The notes under the pieces: model-generated
Database searches by the model: none
Told to the model about the DNA's origin: nothing
Seen by the model: only the letters and a program-made list of their open reading frames with translations
Translations under genes and position numbers: made by a program
In this document: positions 6,653-12,516 of the stretch, piece by piece
How the letters are laid out: the number at the start of each line of letters is the position of its first letter
Numbering within the stretch: the first letter of the stretch is position 1
NCBI GenBank assembly: GCA_000436695.1
Contig: HF992614.1
Span: 1-13,261, forward strand
Direction of reading: 5' to 3'
Source of the DNA: Prevotella sp. CAG:1185
GTDB lineage: Bacteria > Bacteroidota > Bacteroidia > Bacteroidales > Bacteroidaceae
DNA length: 13,261 nucleotides

Positions 6653-7228
6653 TTATAATGGTATGTGTACTTTCTTGCCGTCTTTCTTCACTATCACCGC
6701 CGGATTGCCCACCACGGTGCAGTTGTCGGGCACATCCTTGTATATCACGGTGGCAGCGCCAATCTTGACGTTGTTGCCTATCCTCACCTTGCCGAACACC
6801 ATCGAACCTGCGTATATGCTCACGTTGTCGCCTATGGTGGGGCGTCCGTCCTTGCCGTTGCCGAGCGTAACGAGGTGCAGGCAATAGAAGTTGCGCCCTA
6901 TGCTGTCGGCGTTGAGATAGGTCGAATAAGTGTGTTCAAGATGGCAGCCCTCGCCTATCGACGGGCACGTTATGTGTAACGACTTGTCCTCGGGCATTAG
7001 CCATTTGATAAACACTGAACGGTATTCGCCCAGGCGATAATAAAACAGGTTGCGAAACACCTTCTGCCGTGTGCAAACCTTAATAAAGGTGAGTATGCTG
7101 CCCTTGCCTTCTCCGTAAGGCTCAAGGTCGGCGTCAATGGTCTTCTTGAAGCGCAGATATAGCAGTATGTGCGGCAACATTCTCAGCGTTGAAGCCGAGA
7201 GCAGGGCGCATTGTGTATAAGGATTCAT
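6653..7228 (-). CDS. Serine-acetyltransferase-like hexapeptide acyltransferase
   Basis: 191 residues. The first 85 or so are helical (TLRMLPHILLYLRFKK, then YYRLGEYRSVFIKWLMPEDK), followed by a left-handed beta helix: PSIGEGCHLEHTYSTYLNADSIG, LVTLGNGKDGRPTIGDNV, VRIGNNVKIGAATVIYKDVPDN and the terminal VVGNPAVIVKK. This resembles the CysE-like acyltransferases common in Bacteroidetes polysaccharide loci. The catalytic Asp-His pair of CysE appears as Glu-His (LEHTYS), and the later His of the GDRHP region is replaced (GKDGRP), so cysteine biosynthesis is unlikely and modification of a sugar or glycolipid is more plausible. It lies 79 bp after an RNase H gene and 18 bp before the next acyltransferase. 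Family sure, acceptor unknown. Confidence 0.85.
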   Translation of the reverse strand: MNPYTQCALLSASTLRMLPHILLYLRFKKTIDADLEPYGEGKGSILTFIKVCTRQKVFRNLFYYRLGEYRSVFIKWLMPEDKSLHITCPSIGEGCHLEHTYSTYLNADSIGRNFYCLHLVTLGNGKDGRPTIGDNVSIYAGSMVFGKVRIGNNVKIGAATVIYKDVPDNCTVVGNPAVIVKKDGKKVHIPL

Positions 7229-7285
7229 GATGTTATCGGTTGATATTTTTAATAACTTTTTGTGCCGTCATGGCGGCCTGTGCAG

Positions 7286-7300
7286 GTCTGCATTGCAGAC
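7286..7300. repeat. Small hairpin just after the RNase H gene
   Basis: GTCTGC (7286-7291) and GCAGAC (7295-7300) are exact reverse complements with a three-base loop, 8 bp beyond the RNase H stop codon. No T tract follows on the minus strand, so it is at most a weak transcript-end or processing stem. Confidence 0.45.
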
Positions 7301-7307
7301 GCGGGAA

Positions 7308-7781
7308 CTATTTTCGTCCGAAGTCGGCCGGAATGTCTCCCCATTTGCGCGTGTCCCACTGTATGAGTTCGGTGCGGAACGTATGCGTGCGCAGCCAGTT
7401 TTCGGCTCTCGCAATGACATTATACAGCTGTGCGGTCTTTTCGGTGCGCTCAAGTTTGGTCTTGCACTGCATCTTCTTCACCCATGTTATGGCGGTGAAG
7501 CTGTCGCTGTATATGGTCTTCCTGATGCCTTTCTGCTCCATAAGCGCCAATGCATGCACAATGGCAAGAAACTCGCCTATGTTGTTGGTGCCGAACACCG
7601 GGCCGTAATGAAACACCACAGCACCCGTAATAAGGTCGATGCCCCTATACTCCATCTTTCCCGGATTGCCGCTGCATGCCGCATCAACAGCCCATGCGTC
7701 TGCCTTAACTTCCATAGGCAATGGCAAAACTGTATCGTTTCTGTAATCCGGAGGATTGCAATTGGTTAATTCATAATTCAT
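7308..7781 (-). CDS. Ribonuclease H, compact Bacteroidetes type
   Basis: 157 residues. The RNase H fold is recognisable by its carboxylates: Asp33 in VDAACSGNPG, Glu70 in GTNNIGEFLA, Asp93 in IYSDS and a last Asp153 in PADFGRK at the extreme C-terminus. These bind two metal ions and cleave RNA in RNA-DNA hybrids, for example primers and R-loops. The protein has no N-terminal hybrid-binding domain. The conserved part begins around residue 28, so translation from Met23 (MEVKADAWAVD) is possible. The longer start at ATG 7781 is kept because nothing excludes it. The gene follows the repeat spacer after argS. The link with the downstream acyltransferases looks merely positional. Confidence 0.92.
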   Translation of the reverse strand: MNYELTNCNPPDYRNDTVLPLPMEVKADAWAVDAACSGNPGKMEYRGIDLITGAVVFHYGPVFGTNNIGEFLAIVHALALMEQKGIRKTIYSDSFTAITWVKKMQCKTKLERTEKTAQLYNVIARAENWLRTHTFRTELIQWDTRKWGDIPADFGRK

Positions 7782-7864
7782 AATACCTAGTATTTAGTGG
7801 AGCTGTTTATATTGAGCACCTTGGCTGATAAAATAAATTAAAAGAATATCACAAACATGATAAA

Positions 7865-7969
7865 GGAGTTAGAGCAGTTGAACAAAACTAAAATCACGCC
7901 TTGAAGGCATTTGACTTTAACTACTAAGCTCACACAGTGAGCGATAACTACTTTAACTACTCTAACTCC
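7865..7969. repeat. Second, degenerate copy of the 9-bp inverted repeat element, after argS
   Basis: The left arm has GGAGTTAGA and GCAGTTGAA (7865-7882). The right side has TTTAACTAC (7916-7924), then TAACTAC, TTTAACTAC and TCTAACTCC (7945-7969). The inner border CATTTGAC matches CATATGAC of the element at 420-674. The tandem units are interrupted by a 20-bp stretch holding the exact hairpin GCTCAC-ACA-GTGAGC (7928-7942). The right arm begins 10 bp after the argS stop codon, the same position as the first element relative to its gene. The rest of the argS/RNase H spacer (7782-7864) shows nothing else. Confidence 0.75.
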
Positions 7970-7979
7970 TCAACAATTA

Positions 7980-9797
7980 TCACATTCGTTCGGGCATTTC
8001 AATTCCGAGCAGTCTCATGCCGTTCTTCAGAGTCTTGGCAACGTTCTTGGCGATGAACAGACGCAGAATCTTTTCGTCTTCTGTGTCGGCGCCAAGGATG
8101 CTGAAGTCATGATAGAACTGGTTGAACTCCTTGGTCAGCTCGTAGCAATAGTTTGCTATGCCGCTCGGACTATAGTCTATGCCTGCCTGGCGAACAGCTG
8201 CGCCATACTCGTTCATCTTCTGTATCAGCTCGCTCTCTTTTACGCTCAGGTTTACGTTGCCGCTGAATGTCTCGGGCAGAGTTATGCCCTGAGCCTCGGC
8301 CTTGCGCAGTATGCTGCGTATGCGGGCGTAAGTGTACTGGATAAACGGACCTGTGTTGCCGTTGAAGTCGATTGATTCTTCCGGATTGAACAGCATGTTC
8401 TTGCGGGCGTCAACCTTCAGAATGAAGTATTTGAGCGCACCCATACCAACGATGCGTGCAACCTCGGCACGCTCCTCGTCGCTCATGTCGGCAAACTTGC
8501 CCAGTTCCTCGCTCGTGCGGCGTGCGTCGTCTATCATCGCTGCTATCAGGTCGTCGGCGTCAACCACCGTACCCTCGCGGCTCTTCATCTTGCCGTTAGG
8601 CAGCTCCACCATGCCGTAAGAGAAGTGAACAAGTTCCTTGCCCCACTTGAATCCGAGGCGGTCGAGCAATATTGAGAGCACCTGGAAGTGATAGTTCTGC
8701 TCGTTGCCCACAACATATATCATCTTGTCTATAGGATAGTCGTTGAAGCGCATCTCTGCCGTACCGATGTCCTGAGTCATATACACCGATGTGCCGTCAG
8801 AACGGAGCAGCAGTTTCTGGTCGAGGCCCTCGTCAGAGAGGTCAGCCCAAACGCTGTTGTCCTCCTTGCGGAAGAAGAGTCCCTTCTTGAGTCCTTCCTC
8901 AACCTTGGCCTTGCCTTCGAGATAAGTCTGCGACTCATAGTATATCTTGTCGAAGCCTACGCCCAGAGCCTTGTATGTCTCGTCGAATCCGGCGTAAACC
9001 CATGAGTTCATTTTCTCCCACAGTGCGCGCACCTCGGGGTCGTTGTGCTCCCATTTAACGAGCATCTCGTGAGCCTCCTTTATCAGCGGAGCCTCATCCT
9101 TGGCCTTCTTCTCAGCCTCTTCGGCGTCCATGCCTTCAGCCACATATTTAGCCTCAAGCTCCTTAACCTCCTCGCGATAGTGCTTGTCGAAGGCAACATA
9201 GTAGTCGCCAATCAGGTGGTCGCCCTTCTTGCCGCTGCTCTCGGGTGTCTCGCCGTTGCCCCATTTCAGCCATGCCAGCATCGACTTGCAGATGTGTATT
9301 CCGCGGTCGTTCACAATGTTGGTCTTGACAACGCGGTTGCCGTTGGCCTCCATAATCTGCGCAAGGCTCCATCCAAGCAGGTTGTTGCGCACATGGCCCA
9401 GGTGGAGCGGCTTGTTGGTGTTGGGCGATGAATACTCTATCATCACCAGCGGAGCGTCGGCTCCTGCCTTGCGCTCACCATAGTGCTCGTCGGCATTGAT
9501 GGCATTGAGCAGCTTGATCCACGACTGCTGTGCCAGCACGAGGTTAAGGAATCCCTTAACCACGTTGAATCGCTCAACGTGCTCGCAGTTCTCAACCAGC
9601 CAGTTGCCTATGGCCTCGGCCGTAGCTTCGGGCTTCTGTCTTGATATTTTCAAGAATGGAAAAACCACCAGGGTAAGGCTACCCTCAAACTCGCGTTTTG
9701 TCTTTTGCAGCTGAACCATGTTCTCTGTGATGTCGGCTCCGTAAAGCTCCTTCACGGCCTTTATCACGCTGCTGCTAATCTCACCTGCTATATTCAT
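7980..9797 (-). CDS. argS: Arginyl-tRNA synthetase
   Basis: 605 residues, complete. The N-terminal additional domain (residues 1 to about 110) contains FEGSLTLVVFPFLK. The class I catalytic core has IEYSSPNTNKPLHLGHVRNN with the HIGH-type motif HLGH at 132-135, the ArgRS-typical NDRGIHICKSM, and the KMSKS-type loop as GKMKSREG at about 402-409. The C-terminal DALR anticodon-binding domain includes GPFIQYTYARIRSILRK and ends in GMRLLGIEMPERM. It charges tRNA-Arg in the cytoplasm using ATP and arginine. The start at ATG 9797 matches the expected N-terminus. A TACCTTTG box lies about 40 bp upstream. The insertion around residues 185-250 rich in charged residues (EAKYVAEGMDAEEAEKKAK) is usual for Bacteroidetes enzymes as far as I recall. 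Confidence 0.98.
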   Translation of the reverse strand: MNIAGEISSSVIKAVKELYGADITENMVQLQKTKREFEGSLTLVVFPFLKISRQKPEATAEAIGNWLVENCEHVERFNVVKGFLNLVLAQQSWIKLLNAINADEHYGERKAGADAPLVMIEYSSPNTNKPLHLGHVRNNLLGWSLAQIMEANGNRVVKTNIVNDRGIHICKSMLAWLKWGNGETPESSGKKGDHLIGDYYVAFDKHYREEVKELEAKYVAEGMDAEEAEKKAKDEAPLIKEAHEMLVKWEHNDPEVRALWEKMNSWVYAGFDETYKALGVGFDKIYYESQTYLEGKAKVEEGLKKGLFFRKEDNSVWADLSDEGLDQKLLLRSDGTSVYMTQDIGTAEMRFNDYPIDKMIYVVGNEQNYHFQVLSILLDRLGFKWGKELVHFSYGMVELPNGKMKSREGTVVDADDLIAAMIDDARRTSEELGKFADMSDEERAEVARIVGMGALKYFILKVDARKNMLFNPEESIDFNGNTGPFIQYTYARIRSILRKAEAQGITLPETFSGNVNLSVKESELIQKMNEYGAAVRQAGIDYSPSGIANYCYELTKEFNQFYHDFSILGADTEDEKILRLFIAKNVAKTLKNGMRLLGIEMPERM

Positions 9798-9835
9798 TTC
9801 TTTAGTTTGTTATTTCTCTTTATCTTTTTGCTTTG

Positions 9836-9843
9836 CAAAGGTA
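9836..9843 (-). promoter_or_regulatory. -7 promoter element of argS
   Basis: Read on the minus strand this is TACCTTTG, an exact match to TAnnTTTG and the same octamer found before the porin operon. It lies 38 bp upstream of the argS start. No good -33 TTTG is seen 19-21 bases further upstream. Confidence 0.5.
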
Positions 9844-10369
9844 AGCAATTTGTTTGAAAATAAGAACGATACGCGGCATGAACAATAAAATAATGGCCTA
9901 CAACAGCCCTACTTTTGTGCATAATGCCACCGACATGCTGATTATTGTTTGCGCAATGTGAATGTAATCTACATTTTTATGCAATTTGAAGTACATTATG
10001 CGGCAGCGCTTAACCTGAATATTTCATCTGTCTGAATATGTCTTAATCACTAAAAAACCTACTGAAGCTTTCAGCCGTATTTATGTTTTCTGCCGACGCT
10101 TTATGGTATGCCTTGCTTGACATGGCCATAAATACCTGCGAAAAAACGGACAAAATCCTGCCAGACTATAACGTTAGAATTGAATATAGATGTAAATTTT
10201 TATTACTCACGGCGAACATTTAACGCTCTCAGAATGGCGATGTCCGTACCACAACCGCTCTTTTGACCGAAATATGGCAAAAATCGGGCATTTATGTTAA
10301 GTATCTGTGTTTATGCTCTTTACGGCGTTTTAAAGGGGAAACGGCAAATGTTAAAAAACATAACTCGGC

Positions 10370-10420
10370 CACTTTCGGTGCAAAAGTGATAGGTTTACAA
10401 CATGAAAGTGGTGCTTTTGC
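10370..10420. repeat. Interleaved inverted repeats (A-B-A'-B' order)
   Basis: CACTTTC (10370-10376) pairs with GAAAGTG (10404-10410), and GCAAAAG (10380-10386) pairs with CTTTTGC (10414-10420). The two pairings interleave, so they would form a pseudoknot or alternate. CACTTT also pairs locally with AAAGTG at 10383-10388 around seven bases. Confidence 0.5.
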
Positions 10421-10652
10421 GTGACGAAAGACAGCATTTTAGGTAGTAAAAAGGGCTGTTTTAAGGGTAAAATTCGAGGATAATGTAAAGTATTGTTAAT
10501 ATATCAATAGACTGAAGCCTTATAATTTAACACACGTTACACATTAATTTTCCAGACTGAAAAATATTTTTGTCCTGACTTTTTACTCTAAAATAAAAAG
10601 GCACACGCAGCGTCTGACATTGGAATTTTTGAACAATTTAGCCTTATAAAAA

Positions 10653-10690
10653 TTGCCATGTCAAGACACCAAAAATAGACTTGACGGCAA
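10653..10690. repeat. Bulged hairpin upstream of the flavodoxin gene
   Basis: TTGCC (10653-10657) and GTCAAG (10660-10665) pair with CTTGAC (10680-10685) and GGCAA (10686-10690), with a two-base bulge and a 14-base loop. It lies about 70 bp upstream of the presumed -7 element of the plus-strand gene. Confidence 0.5.
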
Positions 10691-10762
10691 AAACAAACCT
10701 TTTTCGGGATTTTGTTTACATTTATCAGTAAATCGGATACCATGGCATATTTTAAAACACGA

Positions 10763-10770
10763 TAATTTTG
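10763..10770 (+). promoter_or_regulatory. -7 promoter element of the flavodoxin gene
   Basis: TAATTTTG matches the Bacteroidetes -7 consensus TAnnTTTG. Transcription from here would give a leader of about 84 bases to the ATG at 10861. No clear -33 TTTG is present at 19-21 bases upstream, so the call is moderate. Confidence 0.5.
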
Positions 10771-10860
10771 CAGTGTCGGAACGGTTAAGTGAACATTGCT
10801 GAAACGGCACGGCTCAACGGCCGGCGCAAAAGATTAGCACAAATAAAAAACCTTATAATT

Positions 10861-11844
10861 ATGAAAAAGTCTATTTTTTATCTTATCATCCTCGGCCTTT
10901 CCCTGCTACACGTTTCATGCGCCAAGGGCAGCGGAGAAAACACCGCCGAAGAACATACTGACACAACCAAACCGCTGACGGCAGAGACTCTTGTGGTGTA
11001 TTTCTCGCAGACGGGAACCACAGAGGGCGTGGCACGCATGATAGCCGACATAACGGGCGGCGACACATGGCGTATTGAGGCGGCTGAACCTTACACGGCA
11101 GAAGACCTCGACTACACCAATCAGCAGTCGCGCTCATCGCTCGAACAGAACAATCCCGACGCACGGCCGGCAATAAAAGGCGACGTGCCCGACCTGAGCA
11201 GATGCCGCACTATATATCTGGGCTACCCAATATGGTGGGGACTGGCGCCGCGCGTTGTCTACACTTTCATAGAGAGCTGCAACCTTAACGGAAAGACCGT
11301 TATACCGTTCTGCACATCAGGCTCAAGCGGCATAGGCTCAAGCGCAACCCAACTGCAGGCACTCGCACCCGGAGCAACATGGATGGCTGGGCGCAGATTC
11401 GGCGCAGGGACATCGCGCGGCGAAGTGGAACAATGGATAAACTCGCTGCAGGAAGACAATGACAACGACAACAACATAAATTACAACAAAATGAACATAA
11501 GAGTGAACGGCCGCACCCTCACGGCCACAATGACTGACAACAGCTCGGCAAGAGCGCTGATTGACCTGCTGAAAGAGGGCGACATAGTGATAGACATGAG
11601 CGACTACGGCGACTTTGAAAAGGTGGGCGACCTCGGGCACACGCTGCCGCAGAACAACGAGAACATAAACACTCAGGCAGGAGACCTTATTCTTTATCAG
11701 GGCCGCAACTTCGTAATATATTACGGCAACAACTCATGGAGCCTTACACGCCTTGGCAAGATAGACAATATCAGTCAGGCTGAACTGAAAGAACTGCTCG
11801 GCGAAGGCAATGTAACCGTAACACTCTCGGCGGTTAGACAATAG
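10861..11844 (+). CDS. Flavodoxin-like lipoprotein fused to a cyclophilin-like domain
   Basis: 327 residues from ATG at 10861. This start is preferred over an in-frame GTG 72 bp upstream because it gives a clean lipoprotein signal (KKSIFYLIILGLSLLHVSC, Cys20). Residues 43 to about 196 are a flavodoxin domain of the Flavodoxin_4 kind: phosphate-binding loop SQTGTT at 49-54, GYPIWWGLAPR, and CTSGSSGIGSS. An Asn/Asp-rich linker (about 197-210) follows, then residues 211-327 resemble the small cyclophilin-like domain often found beside flavodoxins (NIRVNGRTLTATMTDNSSA, then DLILYQGRNFVIYYGNNSWSLTRLGKI). An FMN-dependent electron-transfer or oxidoreductase role on the periplasmic side of the membrane is plausible, but the partner is unknown. 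It is monocistronic, with its own terminator. It is the only plus-strand gene in the window. Confidence 0.88.
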   Translation: MKKSIFYLIILGLSLLHVSCAKGSGENTAEEHTDTTKPLTAETLVVYFSQTGTTEGVARMIADITGGDTWRIEAAEPYTAEDLDYTNQQSRSSLEQNNPDARPAIKGDVPDLSRCRTIYLGYPIWWGLAPRVVYTFIESCNLNGKTVIPFCTSGSSGIGSSATQLQALAPGATWMAGRRFGAGTSRGEVEQWINSLQEDNDNDNNINYNKMNIRVNGRTLTATMTDNSSARALIDLLKEGDIVIDMSDYGDFEKVGDLGHTLPQNNENINTQAGDLILYQGRNFVIYYGNNSWSLTRLGKIDNISQAELKELLGEGNVTVTLSAVRQ

Positions 11845-11908
11845 TAATGAACACATAACTACGGCTCACTGCAGACATCGGCACAGATAACTGCCGCCGA
11901 AAAACAAT

Positions 11909-11977
11909 ACAGGCCGGAACTTTCAGTCACTGACATCAATATATCATCGGTGTCGTTGACTAAAAGTTCCGGCCTGT
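11909..11977 (-). terminator. Long hairpin terminator for the minus-strand transcript
   Basis: ACAGGCCGGAACTTT (11909-11923) pairs perfectly over 15 bp with 11963-11977, and the stem continues inward through AGTCA/TGACT and further pairs with few mismatches. On the minus strand the stem is followed by ATTGTTTTT, a suitable T tract. It lies about 64 bp after the stop codon of the gene at 12041-12496. A stem this stable may also stop plus-strand transcription. Confidence 0.8.
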
Positions 11978-11984
11978 GCCGTGT

Positions 11985-12023
11985 GCCAAAATCTGTAGTT
12001 TATGTCGTGCAGATTTGGCTTTT
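11985..12023 (+). terminator. Terminator of the flavodoxin transcript
   Basis: GCCAAAATCTG (11985-11995) pairs with CAGATTTGGC (12010-12019), with one bulged A and a 14-base loop, followed directly by TTTT at 12020-12023. It lies 141 bp after the flavodoxin stop codon, beyond the larger hairpin serving the opposite strand. Confidence 0.65.
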
Positions 12024-12040
12024 ATCTGCTGATAAAGGCA

Positions 12041-12496
12041 TTATTTGCCAGCCTTTCCGCTGTCGTATATTTTCTTTTTTATCAAACTTATCTTGTTCTG
12101 TCTGTCAATGGAGAATGTGCGGCTGTTGGCATCAATAAAGCTAAACAGGCTCAGGGTCATGTCGAGCTGCTGGGTTCTGAACGGCTCGGGACGGTCGTCG
12201 GCCTCGGCATAATACAGCTCGGCAAGCATCTCCATTCGGCTTATGCGCTCCTCTTGGGGATATTTCTCGAACGATGACATAATGTCATCCTTTGATGCCG
12301 TGTGATAAAACTCATACGAACCGAAATACTGACGGAACAGATCTTCGGCAGTCTTGCGGCGCGCTCCTGCCTCGTTTTTCTCGAGATAGCGCTGAAGCGC
12401 CGCCATAAACTCACGTATAAGTCGCGAAATGTAGTCTCTCTGAAGCATATTGCTGTATTGTTTTATTTGTTCATAACGTGCCCATGCCTCCGACAA
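12041..12496 (-). CDS. Hypothetical protein, helicase-linked, probable non-ATG start
   Basis: I do not recognise this family. From TTG at 12496-12494 it gives 151 residues, mostly helical and charged, with no signal peptide and no membrane segment, so probably cytoplasmic. Visible blocks are RDYISRLIREFMAALQRYLEK, AEDLFRQYFGSYEFYHTA, DDIMSSFEKYPQEERISRMEM, LAELYYAEADDRPEP and LSLFSFIDANSRTFSI; the C-terminus is lysine-rich. No catalytic motif is evident. The frame stays open upstream into the helicase gene but offers no ATG there; the first internal Met is residue 17 (NMLQRDY), which would trim the N-terminus. It starts 20 bp after the helicase stop, with the hairpin at 12501-12514 in between, so it is probably co-transcribed and perhaps translationally coupled. 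Reality as a gene is supported by its compact protein-like composition and the terminator after it. Confidence 0.72.
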   Translation of the reverse strand: MSEAWARYEQIKQYSNMLQRDYISRLIREFMAALQRYLEKNEAGARRKTAEDLFRQYFGSYEFYHTASKDDIMSSFEKYPQEERISRMEMLAELYYAEADDRPEPFRTQQLDMTLSLFSFIDANSRTFSIDRQNKISLIKKKIYDSGKAGK

Positions 12497-12500
12497 TAAT

Positions 12501-12514
12501 GCCGCATAAGCGGC
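12501..12514. repeat. Tight hairpin between helicase stop and the next gene
   Basis: GCCGC-ATAA-GCGGC is a perfect 5-bp GC stem with a four-base loop, lying between the helicase stop codon (12519-12517) and the presumed TTG start (12496). It may influence translational coupling of the second gene. Confidence 0.5.
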
Positions 12515-12516
12515 TG

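Larger units (their letters stand above)
9844..10762. other. Gene-free AT-rich region with many inverted repeats
   Basis: No open frame of meaningful length is seen on either strand, and no tRNA or recognisable structured RNA. Visible structures are CTGAA-GCT-TTCAG (10063-10075); GTATTTATG (10077-10085) against CATAAATAC (10127-10135); a cluster at 10370-10420 (separate entry); TATTG/CAATA near 10490-10510; and a bulged hairpin at 10653-10690. CTTGACATGGC (10116-10126) and GCCATGTCAAG (10655-10665) are an exact 11-bp inverted pair about 530 bp apart. The region separates divergent argS and flavodoxin genes and is much longer than other spacers here. It could be decayed sequence, hold a small RNA, or be regulatory. 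Confidence 0.6.

Noticed and set aside
7227..7769. 180-codon plus-strand open frame opposite RNase H
   Set aside because: It is antisense to an intact RNase H with all catalytic carboxylates, and shows no recognisable domain.
10063..10075. Minus-strand terminator CTGAA-AGC-TTCAG followed by six T after four bases
   Set aside because: The stem is only 5 bp and AT-rich, and no minus-strand gene lies upstream that would need it.
10789..10860. Upstream GTG start adding 24 residues to the flavodoxin protein
   Set aside because: The extension would bury the lipoprotein signal behind a basic segment. ATG at 10861 gives a normal signal peptide and lipobox.
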